From Hungatella sp. UBA3048 (lineage in GTDB: Bacteria > Bacillota > Clostridia > Lachnospirales > Lachnospiraceae): DNA of 53,005 bases. The notes under the pieces were generated by a model. The model saw only the letters and a list, made by a program, of their open reading frames with translations, did no database searches and was not told the DNA's origin. Below are positions 1 to 8,335 of this stretch, piece after piece; the first letter of the stretch is position 1; each line of letters starts with the position of its first letter. A program made the position numbers and the translations under genes. Location of the stretch: NCBI GenBank assembly GCA_002367105.1, contig DFCS01000040.1, positions 1 through 53,005 of the forward strand. Reading direction: 5' to 3'.

Positions 1-60
1 AAATTAATTATACGTCATCAATCCGGCCTGTTTTCCATTTATTTTTTCCGCGTGATTTAG

Positions 61-66
61 TATAAT
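61..66 (+). promoter_or_regulatory. possible -10 box for the sensor operon
   Basis: A perfect TATAAT lies 32 bp before the likely start codon of the first gene. The hexamer 17 bp upstream (38-43, TTTATT) is a poor -35 match, so this would be a weak or activator-dependent promoter. Confidence 0.4.
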
Positions 67-98
67 AGTTTTAGTGCTATATGAAAAAGGGGAAAACC

Positions 99-1118
99 AT
101 GGATAACAGAAAGAAAAGTCTGCTGCTGCTGGTTCTGGGGGGATTGTTCAGTATCATATTTCTTACGCTTTTGACCACCTCCTTTTACGGATTCGTGTTA
201 AAAAGGATCGGGGTTGAACATGCGGAAAATACCAGAACCTACCGGTATCATTATGTCATGATCATCAATGACCTGGATTCTCAGTTCTGGAATGACGTGT
301 ACCAGAGCGTAAGGAAAGAAGCGGCCTTACACGATGCTTATGTGGAGCTTAAAGGAAGAAATCAGTCATCGGAGTATAATGCTGTGGATTTTATGGACAT
401 GAGCATAGCAGCAAAGGTAGATGGGATCCTGCTGGAATTTACGGGGGAAGAGAAGCTGGAAGAACGGATCAATGAAGCGGCTGCAAAAGGAATACCTGTG
501 GTAACGATATTAAACGATGCTCCTGCTACGGACCGGAAAAGCTATGTTGGAATTAATTCCTATGAGCTGGGGCAGGAATACGGAAATCAGATTTTAAAGA
601 TTTTACCCCAGGATTCCCGGAAGGCCAGAGTGATGATGCTCCTTCATGACAATTCCATTGACAGCAACCAGTCCCAGATTTTTAATCAGATCAACAACCG
701 GATGGTCACTTCAAGGGAAACTGCGGACCGGATTAAGGTAGAAGAGATCAAGATCCCGTCCGGACGGGCATTTGAAGCGGAGGAAATAGTACGGAACCTG
801 TTTCAGAACCCTCAGGGTCCCCCGGATATTATTGTCTGCATGGATGAGGTGGATACTGAGGCCGTGTATCAGGCGGTCATAGATTATAACAGCGTAGGTA
901 AGACTCAGGTCATCGGCTATTATAAATCAAAGGCAGCTCTAGAGGCGGTGAGAAAGGGAACGATGGCCATGACCCTTTACATTGATACTGACCAGATGGG
1001 GAAATTCAGCGTGCAGGCTCTTACCGAATCCATACATGACGGGAGGACCAATTCCTTTTACAGTGTGGACCTGCAGTTTGTAACAAAGGAAAATACGTCA
1101 GATTTCATCAGTAATTAG
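99..1118 (+). CDS. membrane-anchored periplasmic-binding-protein-like sugar sensor (XylFII-like)
   Basis: Protein of 339 aa with one N-terminal membrane helix (about residues 7-30) and an extracytoplasmic type I sugar-binding-protein fold (ribose/xylose class, about 50-339). There is no lipobox cysteine, so it is held by the helix rather than as a lipoprotein. The ATG at 99 is preferred over the upstream ATG at 81 because AAAGGGG at 87-92 is a ribosome binding site only for the later start. It is followed at once by a histidine kinase and a response regulator. In Clostridium beijerinckii the same order (XylFII, LytS, YesN) senses external D-xylose, with the anchored binding protein presenting sugar to the kinase. 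A sensing role is inferred from this order. The sugar is not readable from the sequence. Confidence 0.75.
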   Translation: MDNRKKSLLLLVLGGLFSIIFLTLLTTSFYGFVLKRIGVEHAENTRTYRYHYVMIINDLDSQFWNDVYQSVRKEAALHDAYVELKGRNQSSEYNAVDFMDMSIAAKVDGILLEFTGEEKLEERINEAAAKGIPVVTILNDAPATDRKSYVGINSYELGQEYGNQILKILPQDSRKARVMMLLHDNSIDSNQSQIFNQINNRMVTSRETADRIKVEEIKIPSGRAFEAEEIVRNLFQNPQGPPDIIVCMDEVDTEAVYQAVIDYNSVGKTQVIGYYKSKAALEAVRKGTMAMTLYIDTDQMGKFSVQALTESIHDGRTNSFYSVDLQFVTKENTSDFISN

Positions 1119-1128
1119 TGGAGCGGCT

Positions 1129-2640
1129 ATGAAAAATAAATGGAAACACCTATGGGAAAACTTACCGATCGCCCGCAAGCTTTTTTTGGAAGTTGCGGTA
1201 ACGGCAGCCACGCTTTTTGCCAGCAATTTATTCATCTACGCCCAGATCAACCAGATGGTAGAGCGTATGAATTCTGTATACATAAGCAATGTAAATCTCA
1301 ATGAGCTGTCGGATGTATTTTCCGATGTACAGAATTTCATGTACAAATACTTACAGGTAAAGGATTCCGAGTCCTTAACCGATTATTACCGGGCGGAGCA
1401 GGATTACAGGAAACTGTTAGAGGGGCTTAATGTTGCGGTAACGGATAATCAGATTCAGATCCTGGAAAAAAATATCCGCAACATGTCAGACAGCTATCTG
1501 ACCATCACAGATGAGACAGTACAGGCTAAGCGGGGGCAGAATGTAGAAAAGTACAAAAGCTCCTACGAATCGGCTCTAAAGCTTTACCAGTTCATCAACC
1601 GTGACATTTCAGTCTTAAACAGCCGGCAGTTTAAAAACAATTCCGCCAGCTATCAGACCCTGCAGGCAGCCCTTCAGTATCTGGAGGTCATAAGTACTGT
1701 GATCTTAATGATTGTGATGGTCATAAGCCTTACGGTCATGATGATGATGACAAAGGATATCGTTACGCCGCTCACTAACTTAGCCCATACGGCAAAGCTT
1801 GTAGGGCAGGGGAATTTCCACGTAAAGGTACCATCCTTAGGTACCGGAGATGAACTGGGGATCGTAACAGGAACCTTTAATCAAATGGTGGACAGTTTGG
1901 ACGATTATGTGAATAAAATTAAGGAGAGCGCGGAAAAAGAGCAGGAGATGAAGGAGCGGGAGCTTTTAATGGAAAACCACTTAAAGGAGGCCCAGTTAAA
2001 GTATCTGCAGTCCCAGATCAATCCCCACTTTCTTTTTAATTCCTTAAACGCCGGGGTCCAGCTGGCCATGATGGAGGATGCTGAGAAAACATCGGTATTT
2101 ATGGAAAGGATGGCGGACTTTTTCCGCTATAATGTGAAAAAGGGTTCAAAAGATGCCACCATCCGTGAAGAGGTGGAGGCAGTGGAGAACTATGTTTATA
2201 TATTGAATGTCCGTTTTGCAGGGGATATCCGGTACCATTCAAAGCTAGATGAGGAAGCAATGGATTTTTCCATTCCAAGTATGATTTTACAGCCCCTGGT
2301 GGAAAATGCGGTGAACCATGGGATCCGGAATATCGAACGGCCGGGAGAAATTTATCTGACCGTAGAGAACCATGAGGAGAATATAGAAATCCGCATCAGG
2401 GATAATGGGGCTGGAATGGAAATGGAAACCCTTGAAAGGATCCTGGCCGGAGGACAAGCCGCGGAAGAGGAGAATTCTACCGGGATCGGTATTTGCAATG
2501 TTATATCCCGGCTGGAGCTTTATTATGATGATGACAGTATTTTCCATATGTTCAGTGATGGAAAGGATAAAGGAACCACTGTAGTATTAAGGATTCCAAA
2601 AAGAGGGGGAGATGTACATGTTTCGCATACTGGTAGCTGA
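1129..2640 (+). CDS. LytS/YesM-type sensor histidine kinase
   Basis: Protein of 503 aa. Two membrane helices (about 15-37 and 183-208) flank an extracellular region of about 145 residues. A HAMP linker follows (about 208-260), then a His_kinase domain with the family motif INPHFLFNSLN, whose phospho-acceptor is His300. The HATPase domain (about 385-500) shows the N box in PLVENAVNHG and the glycine boxes DNGAGM and GIGICNV. It starts 10 bp after the sensor gene and its 3' end overlaps the response regulator. It probably pairs with the anchored binding protein upstream and phosphorylates the YesN-like regulator downstream. Confidence 0.9.
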   Translation: MKNKWKHLWENLPIARKLFLEVAVTAATLFASNLFIYAQINQMVERMNSVYISNVNLNELSDVFSDVQNFMYKYLQVKDSESLTDYYRAEQDYRKLLEGLNVAVTDNQIQILEKNIRNMSDSYLTITDETVQAKRGQNVEKYKSSYESALKLYQFINRDISVLNSRQFKNNSASYQTLQAALQYLEVISTVILMIVMVISLTVMMMMTKDIVTPLTNLAHTAKLVGQGNFHVKVPSLGTGDELGIVTGTFNQMVDSLDDYVNKIKESAEKEQEMKERELLMENHLKEAQLKYLQSQINPHFLFNSLNAGVQLAMMEDAEKTSVFMERMADFFRYNVKKGSKDATIREEVEAVENYVYILNVRFAGDIRYHSKLDEEAMDFSIPSMILQPLVENAVNHGIRNIERPGEIYLTVENHEENIEIRIRDNGAGMEMETLERILAGGQAAEEENSTGIGICNVISRLELYYDDDSIFHMFSDGKDKGTTVVLRIPKRGGDVHVSHTGS

Positions 2641-4204
2641 TGATGAGGGGATCATGCTGGAATCCATCAGTCATATCATAAAGTCCAATTTCGGCAGCGA
2701 TTGTGAGATCGTCTGTGTCAAAACAGGCAGGGCGGTCATTGAGCAGGCCGGCTCCTTCCGGCCGGATATTGCATTCGTGGATATACAGATGCCTGGATTA
2801 AACGGGATCCAGGCAATCAGGGAGGTACGTAAATTCAATCCTTCCGTAGTATTCATTATCATAACAGCTTATGATAAATTTTCTTATGCCCAGGAAGCGG
2901 TGAACTTAGGGGTCATGGAATTTATCATGAAGCCGGTTAATAAAAAGAAGATCCTGGATGTGTGCGTAAAGGCCATGCACCAGGTAGAGGAGGCCAGACA
3001 AAAGTTAAGCGATGATTTAAAGATCAGGGAAAAGCTTGAGATCGTAATTCCCATGATCGAAAGCGGGTTCATCTACAGTGTGCTTCAAGAGGACTTAGAG
3101 CTTTCTAAGAACGGATACATTGAAATGCTGGACATAAAAAGCCCTTATGGCTTTATGATTATTCTGGAATTCGGGGACAGCATCGAGGGAGGCACCATGA
3201 CCAATGCCATAGGGGTCAGTGTCCGGGTGAACAAGTATTATCCAATGGTCAGAGAGATTGTAAAGGATTATTTTGATTGTGTCATGGGACCTGCCATGGG
3301 AAACCGGCTGGTGCTTTTCCTATCCTTTGAACAGGAAAAAGTACGGTATGAGGAGCGGGTGGAAATCATTACAAGGACCCGGAATATGATCCATAAGCTG
3401 GAAAGCACCACGGATATCAAATGCAGGGGAGGGATCGGTTCTGTAAAACCTCTGGAAGGGATTAGAGACTCCTATAAAGAGGCCTTAAAATCCCTGCGGG
3501 ACAGCGACAGCCATGTCGTGCATATCACGGACATCCCGGCAGTGGCTGATTATGACGGGGAATATCCCCTGGACTTAGAAAACCAGTACCTTCAAAGGGG
3601 GACAAAGGCGGACAGGGAAGGCGCGTTGTCCTGCGCCGCTGAATTTTTTGAATGGATGCTGGCTCACGACGGAAATGTGAGGTCCAATATTGAGGTAAAG
3701 ATACTGGAGCTGGTCATGAGACTTGAGAGACGGGCTTTTGAGGCAGGGAATGTCCGTTACGGTTTCCGTTATCGGGAGAACTACTTAGAAGAACTGATGG
3801 AAGCCGCCGATATGGACGCGCTAAGACGCTGGTTCTTAAATAAGACAAGAGAGATATGCGAAAACATCAGCACTTCCAGGGAGAAGGAGTATGAAAATGT
3901 GGTTTCCAGGGTCAAGAGTTATATTGATGAGAATTATGCCAAGGACATTTCTCTTGACGATGCTTCCCGAATGGTTGACATAAGCCCTTATTATTTTAGT
4001 AAATTATTTAAGCAGGAGGTGGGTGAGAACTTTATAGAGTATGTAACCAGAACCAGGATTAAAAACGCCAGGCGTCTTCTGGAAGATTCCAGATACAGCA
4101 TTAAGGAGGTATGTATCATGTCCGGCTACAGCGATCCAAATTATTTCAGCCGGATATTCAAAAAGTATGAAGGGATGACGCCAAGCGAATATAGGGAGAG
4201 GTAA
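2618..4204 (+). CDS. YesN-type response regulator with AraC DNA-binding domain
   Basis: Protein of 528 aa. The N-terminal receiver domain (1-120) has acidic residues D8-D9, phospho-acceptor Asp55 in VDIQMPG and the conserved Lys in MKPVNK. The middle 300 residues are a YesN-type linker. The C-terminal 100 residues form an AraC double helix-turn-helix ending in the family signature GYSDPNYFSRIFKKYEGMTP. ATG 2618 is chosen over ATG 2612 because GAGGGGGAG (2603-2611) then lies at normal spacing. It overlaps the kinase gene by 23 bp. It most likely activates the binding-protein and transporter genes downstream. Its operator cannot be assigned with confidence, but the inverted repeat at 5357-5378 is a candidate. 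Confidence 0.9.
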   Translation: MFRILVADDEGIMLESISHIIKSNFGSDCEIVCVKTGRAVIEQAGSFRPDIAFVDIQMPGLNGIQAIREVRKFNPSVVFIIITAYDKFSYAQEAVNLGVMEFIMKPVNKKKILDVCVKAMHQVEEARQKLSDDLKIREKLEIVIPMIESGFIYSVLQEDLELSKNGYIEMLDIKSPYGFMIILEFGDSIEGGTMTNAIGVSVRVNKYYPMVREIVKDYFDCVMGPAMGNRLVLFLSFEQEKVRYEERVEIITRTRNMIHKLESTTDIKCRGGIGSVKPLEGIRDSYKEALKSLRDSDSHVVHITDIPAVADYDGEYPLDLENQYLQRGTKADREGALSCAAEFFEWMLAHDGNVRSNIEVKILELVMRLERRAFEAGNVRYGFRYRENYLEELMEAADMDALRRWFLNKTREICENISTSREKEYENVVSRVKSYIDENYAKDISLDDASRMVDISPYYFSKLFKQEVGENFIEYVTRTRIKNARRLLEDSRYSIKEVCIMSGYSDPNYFSRIFKKYEGMTPSEYRER

Positions 4205-4209
4205 GTGTT

Positions 4210-5268
4210 ATGAAAATGGGTCGAGGGAGATTGTTACTGGTGGTGATACTCTGCTGTGCCTTGACGGCAGGCTGTGTAAATACCAAGGCAGAGGCAGAGA
4301 CAGAGACCGAGGTACCGGCAAAGGCCGGGGATAGGTCCTTACAGATCGGGTTAAGCATTGATTCCTTTGTAATCGAGCGGTGGATTAGGGACCGGGATGT
4401 TTTTGTATCAACCGCAAAGGAACTTGGGGCAGAGGTTAATGTACAAAACGCAAACGGGGATGTAAACGAACAGATCGAACAGATAAAGTACTTCATAAAA
4501 AAGCAGATGGATGTAATTGTAGTGGTGGCAGGAGACTGTGAAGCTTTATCCGATGTTATGAAAAAGGCAAAAGAGGCTGGGATCAAGACCATGAGCTATG
4601 ACCGGCTGATCCTGAATGCGGACAGCGATATGTACATATCTTTTGACAACAGGGAGGTCGGAAAGCTCATGGCGGAAAGCCTGGTAAGAGACATTCCTGA
4701 GGGAGGTAAGATTTTCATGATCCAGGGCCCGGAAACGGATTATAATGTGGCGTTGGTCCGGGAGGGTTTTGATTCGGTAATTAAGGGGAAAAACCTGGAA
4801 GTAGTTTATAAAAGCAACTGTGAGGGCTGGCTTTCCGAGCATGCCTTTGACTATGCCAAAGAAGCGCTGGAAGAGCATCCGGATGTGAAGGGGATCATGT
4901 GCGGAAATGACGATCTGGCGACTCAGGTATTCCGTGCCTTATCTGAGGACAGGATGGCAGGAAGGGTCTGCCTGGTGGGCCAGGATGGGGATCTGATGGC
5001 CTGTCAGAGGATTGTGGAAGGAACCCAGAATATGACGGCTTTTAAATCCGTGGAGGAAGAGGCCAGGATCGCAGCGGAATACGCGGTGAAGCTCGGGAAG
5101 GGAGAGCCTTTGGAAGGAATCGTGACAACCATTGACGATGGAACTTATGATGTCCCAAGTCTTGAGTTAAGGCCGGTTGCAGTTACCAGGGAAAATATGG
5201 ATTCCGTTATCATTCAGGGAGGATTCCATGGTAAGGAAGATGTATACTTAAATGTGAAACAGCCGTAG
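4210..5268 (+). CDS. xylF: XylF-like sugar-binding lipoprotein
   Basis: Protein of 352 aa with a signal peptide ending in lipobox LTAGC (lipidated Cys22), then a type I periplasmic-binding fold. The start of the mature domain (IGLSIDSFVIERW, then DRDVFV) and the stretches QNANGDVNEQIEQIKYFI, SYDRLI and YISFDN closely follow D-xylose-binding protein XylF. It starts 6 bp after the response regulator gene and is followed by terminator-like hairpins, so it appears to be the last gene of the sensory operon. It could be a second binding protein for the ABC transporter downstream or an extra input to the sensor. Xylose as ligand is a family-based guess. Confidence 0.75.
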   Translation: MKMGRGRLLLVVILCCALTAGCVNTKAEAETETEVPAKAGDRSLQIGLSIDSFVIERWIRDRDVFVSTAKELGAEVNVQNANGDVNEQIEQIKYFIKKQMDVIVVVAGDCEALSDVMKKAKEAGIKTMSYDRLILNADSDMYISFDNREVGKLMAESLVRDIPEGGKIFMIQGPETDYNVALVREGFDSVIKGKNLEVVYKSNCEGWLSEHAFDYAKEALEEHPDVKGIMCGNDDLATQVFRALSEDRMAGRVCLVGQDGDLMACQRIVEGTQNMTAFKSVEEEARIAAEYAVKLGKGEPLEGIVTTIDDGTYDVPSLELRPVAVTRENMDSVIIQGGFHGKEDVYLNVKQP

Positions 5269-5283
5269 TGTTTTCTTGTCGTG

Positions 5284-5313
5284 AAAAAGTCCTGAGTATT
5301 CAGGGCTTTTTTT
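5284..5313 (+). terminator. rho-independent terminator after xylF-like gene
   Basis: A-rich 5' arm AAAAAGTCCTGA, a 4-base loop and arm TCAGGGCTTTTT followed by more T. The stem is continuous with one G-T pair. It lies 15 bp after the stop codon. The A-tract would let it work in both directions. Confidence 0.8.
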
Positions 5314-5356
5314 ATTACAATCCCCCATGATTTTAAAAACAAATGGTACCTCTCTT

Positions 5357-5378
5357 CTGGCAGCAATTGCTATGCCAG
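5357..5378. promoter_or_regulatory. inverted repeat, possible operator
   Basis: CTGGCA (5357-5362) and TGCCAG (5373-5378) flank the palindrome GCAATTGC. It lies between the two terminator-like hairpins, about 155 bp before chvE. It could be the binding site of the AraC-type regulator, but nothing in the sequence proves this. Confidence 0.3.
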
Positions 5379-5402
5379 CTTCAGTAGCATTTTCTTGGCG
5401 CG

Positions 5403-5436
5403 AAAAAGTCCTGTGCATTCAGGGCATTTTTTTTTT
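5403..5436 (+). terminator. second terminator-like hairpin before chvE
   Basis: Stem GTCCTG/CAGGGC with an A-tract before and a run of ten T after it. This hairpin and about 12 bp before it are an imperfect direct copy of the first terminator (5271-5313). A third, partial copy of AAGTCCTG..ATTC near 5465-5482 lacks the stem. Confidence 0.6.
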
Positions 5437-5533
5437 GGATTAATCAGTGCTAATGATTCGCAAACAAGTCCTGTTCTATTCGTGATAAGATAAAACTGTC
5501 AGCAAAAACAAAAATTGGAGGAGGAAGAGAAAC

Positions 5534-6712
5534 ATGAAACGAAAATTTTTAGCGGCTGCAATGGCCCTTGCCTTAACGGCAGGAATGCTTTCCGGATGCG
5601 GGAGCTCTACAAGTTCTGCACCGGAGAACAAAGAGACACAGACAACTGCGGCAGCCACCACAGAAGCCGCCAAAGCGGCTGAGACCAAAGCAGAGGAAAC
5701 AAAAGCAGAGGAAACAAAAGCAGCAAAGGGGAATGGAACCTTAGTCGGAGTCGCCATGCCCACCAAGGATTTACAGAGATGGAACCAGGATGGATCTAAT
5801 ATGAAGAAGGAGCTGGAAGATGCCGGCTATAAAGTAGATTTACAGTATGCCAGCAATGATGTCCAGACCCAGGTATCCCAGGTAGAGAACATGATCTCCA
5901 ACGGCTGCCAGATATTAGTTATTGCCTCTATTGGCGGAAGCTCTTTGGGAGAACCTTTAAGCCAGGCCAAAGCCATGGGAATTCCGGTTATTGCCTATGA
6001 CCGTCTGATCATGAACTCTGATGCGGTTACATATTATGCTACCTTTGATAATTATAAAGTCGGACAAAAGCAGGGTGAGTACCTGGTAGAGGCTCTGGAT
6101 CTTGAGAAGGCAGCAGAGCCTAAGAATATCGAGCTGTTTACCGGTGATCCGGCTGATAACAACTGTAACTTCTTCTTTGGCGGTGCCATGGATGTCCTTA
6201 AAAAGTATATTGACAGCGGAAAGCTTGTAGTAAAATCCGGCCAGACTGCTTTTGAGCAGGTAGCAACCGCTAACTGGGATTCAGAGAAATCTCAGAACCG
6301 TATGGATACTATTATCGCAGGTAACTATTCTGACGGAACCGTACTAGATGCAGTCCTCTGCTCCAACGACTCCACCGCTCTTGGCGTTGAGAATGCCCTG
6401 GCTTCTTCCTATACCGGAAAATACCCGATCATCACCGGTCAGGATTGTGATATCGCCAATGTAAAGAACATGCTTTTAGGAAAACAGGCCATGAGTATCT
6501 TTAAGGATACCCGTACCCTTGCTTCTCAGGTAGTAAAAATGGTGGATTCCGTTATGCAGGGCGGAAAAGCTGAGATCAATGATAGCAAATCCTATGATAA
6601 CGGAACCGGAATTATCCCGACTTATCTGTGTGACCCAGTGGTTGTAACGGCTGACAACTATAAAGATATGTTAATTACTTCCGGATACTACAAGGAAGAC
6701 CAGTTAAAGTAA
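5534..6712 (+). CDS. chvE: ChvE-type multiple-monosaccharide-binding lipoprotein
   Basis: Protein of 392 aa. The signal peptide ends in a lipobox with Cys22 (MLSGC). Next comes a flexible Ala/Thr/Lys/Glu-rich linker (about 35-65, with repeated AEETKA units) and then the type I binding domain (about 70-392). Features typical of ChvE-like proteins include VGVAMPTKDLQRW, IAYDRLIMNSD, FDNYKVGQKQGEYL, ELFTGDPADNN and TGQDCD. A strong ribosome binding site (GGAGGAGG, 5518-5525) precedes the ATG. It sits directly before the ATPase and permease and is the natural solute receptor of that transporter. Known ligands in the family include glucose, galactose, arabinose and xylose. The exact ligand here is unknown. 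Confidence 0.85.
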   Translation: MKRKFLAAAMALALTAGMLSGCGSSTSSAPENKETQTTAAATTEAAKAAETKAEETKAEETKAAKGNGTLVGVAMPTKDLQRWNQDGSNMKKELEDAGYKVDLQYASNDVQTQVSQVENMISNGCQILVIASIGGSSLGEPLSQAKAMGIPVIAYDRLIMNSDAVTYYATFDNYKVGQKQGEYLVEALDLEKAAEPKNIELFTGDPADNNCNFFFGGAMDVLKKYIDSGKLVVKSGQTAFEQVATANWDSEKSQNRMDTIIAGNYSDGTVLDAVLCSNDSTALGVENALASSYTGKYPIITGQDCDIANVKNMLLGKQAMSIFKDTRTLASQVVKMVDSVMQGGKAEINDSKSYDNGTGIIPTYLCDPVVVTADNYKDMLITSGYYKEDQLK

Positions 6713-6732
6713 TAGAAATTATTTTCTTATGG

Positions 6733-6763
6733 GGACGGCTTCTTAAAGATATAGAGGCCGTCC
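6733..6763 (+). other. intercistronic stem-loop between chvE and mmsA
   Basis: GGACGGC (6733-6739) pairs with GCCGTCC (6757-6763), extended by TC/GA next to the loop. No T-tract follows, so it is unlikely to be a full terminator. Stem-loops here in binding-protein operons commonly stabilise the upstream message and lower downstream expression. That role is inferred. Confidence 0.6.
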
Positions 6764-6793
6764 TTAAGAAATGACGGCAAGGGAGGGATATTC

Positions 6794-8332
6794 TTGGCAA
6801 AAATACTTTTGGAAATGAAGAGCATAACCAAGACATTTCCAGGCGTTAAGGCTCTGGATAATGTAAACCTTCAGGTAGAGGAAGGTGAGATCCATGCCCT
6901 GGTGGGTGAAAATGGAGCTGGCAAATCTACCTTGATGAACGTGCTCAGCGGCATTTATCCCTATGGCACCTATGAGGGAGATATTATTTATAACGAAGAA
7001 ATCTGTAAATTTAACCGTATCAGTGACAGTGAACAAAAGGGAATCGTCATCATTCATCAGGAGCTGGCTCTTGTCCCCTATATGACGATTGCAGAAAACA
7101 TGTATCTGGGAAATGAGAAGGGGAAAAGGTACGCGATCAACTGGAATGAAACCTATGGAGAGGCGGACCGGTACTTAAATACAGTGGGACTAATGGAATC
7201 TTCCCATACTTTAATTAAGGATATCAGCGTGGGAAAACAGCAGCTGGTGGAAATTGCAAAGGCACTTGCAAAGAATGCCAGGCTTTTGATCCTGGATGAG
7301 CCTACCGCATCCTTAAATGAAGATGATTCCAAAGCACTTCTGGAGCTTTTGTTAAAATTTAAATCAGAGGGATTAACCTCTATCATTATTTCTCATAAAC
7401 TGAATGAAATTGCCTATGTGGCGGATAAGATTACAGTCATCCGCGACGGCTCAACCATAGAAACACTGGACAGGAAAAAGGATGCCATTACCGAGGACCG
7501 TATTATCAAAGGCATGGTAGGGCGGGAGCTGGTGGATCGCTTTCCCAAGCGGGAAGACGTTGAAATCGGTGAAAAAGCCATGGAGGTGGAGCACTGGAAT
7601 GCCTGCCATCCTCTGTATTCGGACCGGAAGGTTGTAAACGATGTCTCCTTTTATGTGAGAAAAGGAGAAGTCGTTGGAATCTGCGGCTTAATGGGCGCCG
7701 GAAGAACAGAGTTAGCCATGAGCATTTTCGGAAAAAGCTACGGCGTCAATATCTCGGGAAAGGTCCGGATCAAAGGGCAGGAAGTAGCGTTAAACTCTGT
7801 CCGGGAAGCCATACGCCATAAGCTTGCTTATGTTACCGAAGACAGGAAAGGCAATGGCCTGATTCTTGGGAATCCTATCAAGATCAATACGACCCTTGCA
7901 AATATGCAGGCAATCAGCCGCCGCTCCATTATTGATAAGGATAAGGAATTTGCTGTGGCAGAGGATTACCGGGATAAGTTAAAGACCAAGTGCCCCACTG
8001 TGGAACAGAACGTAGGGAACTTAAGCGGCGGAAACCAGCAGAAGGTCCTCCTTTCAAAATGGATGTTTGCAGAGCCGGATATTCTGATTTTAGATGAACC
8101 CACCAGAGGAATCGATGTGGGCGCAAAATACGAAATATACTGTATCATCAACCGCCTGGCTGCGGAAGGCAAATCTGTCATCATGATATCATCGGAGCTT
8201 CCTGAGATACTTGGAATGTCCGACCGCATTTATATTATGAATGAGGGCCGCATGGTGGGAGAGGTCAGTGCGGCCGAGGCAACTCAGGAGAAGATTATGG
8301 CCTGTATTTTAAAATCAGATAAAGGAGAGTAG
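6794..8332 (+). CDS. mmsA: sugar ABC transporter ATP-binding protein (two ABC domains)
   Basis: Protein of 512 aa with tandem ABC domains, as in XylG/MglA/GguA. Domain 1 has Walker A GENGAGKST (38-46), signature SVGKQQ and Walker B LLILDEPTAS. Domain 2 has a degenerate P-loop (GLMGAGRTE) but a good signature (LSGGNQQKV) and Walker B (ILILDEPTRGID). One good and one degenerate P-loop is usual for this family. The start is a TTG at 6794, placed 6 bp after GGGAGGG. The next in-frame ATG (6815) has no ribosome binding site and would remove the start of the first domain. It energises uptake with the permease that begins 4 bp later. Confidence 0.92.
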   Translation: MAKILLEMKSITKTFPGVKALDNVNLQVEEGEIHALVGENGAGKSTLMNVLSGIYPYGTYEGDIIYNEEICKFNRISDSEQKGIVIIHQELALVPYMTIAENMYLGNEKGKRYAINWNETYGEADRYLNTVGLMESSHTLIKDISVGKQQLVEIAKALAKNARLLILDEPTASLNEDDSKALLELLLKFKSEGLTSIIISHKLNEIAYVADKITVIRDGSTIETLDRKKDAITEDRIIKGMVGRELVDRFPKREDVEIGEKAMEVEHWNACHPLYSDRKVVNDVSFYVRKGEVVGICGLMGAGRTELAMSIFGKSYGVNISGKVRIKGQEVALNSVREAIRHKLAYVTEDRKGNGLILGNPIKINTTLANMQAISRRSIIDKDKEFAVAEDYRDKLKTKCPTVEQNVGNLSGGNQQKVLLSKWMFAEPDILILDEPTRGIDVGAKYEIYCIINRLAAEGKSVIMISSELPEILGMSDRIYIMNEGRMVGEVSAAEATQEKIMACILKSDKGE

Positions 8333-8335
8333 AAG

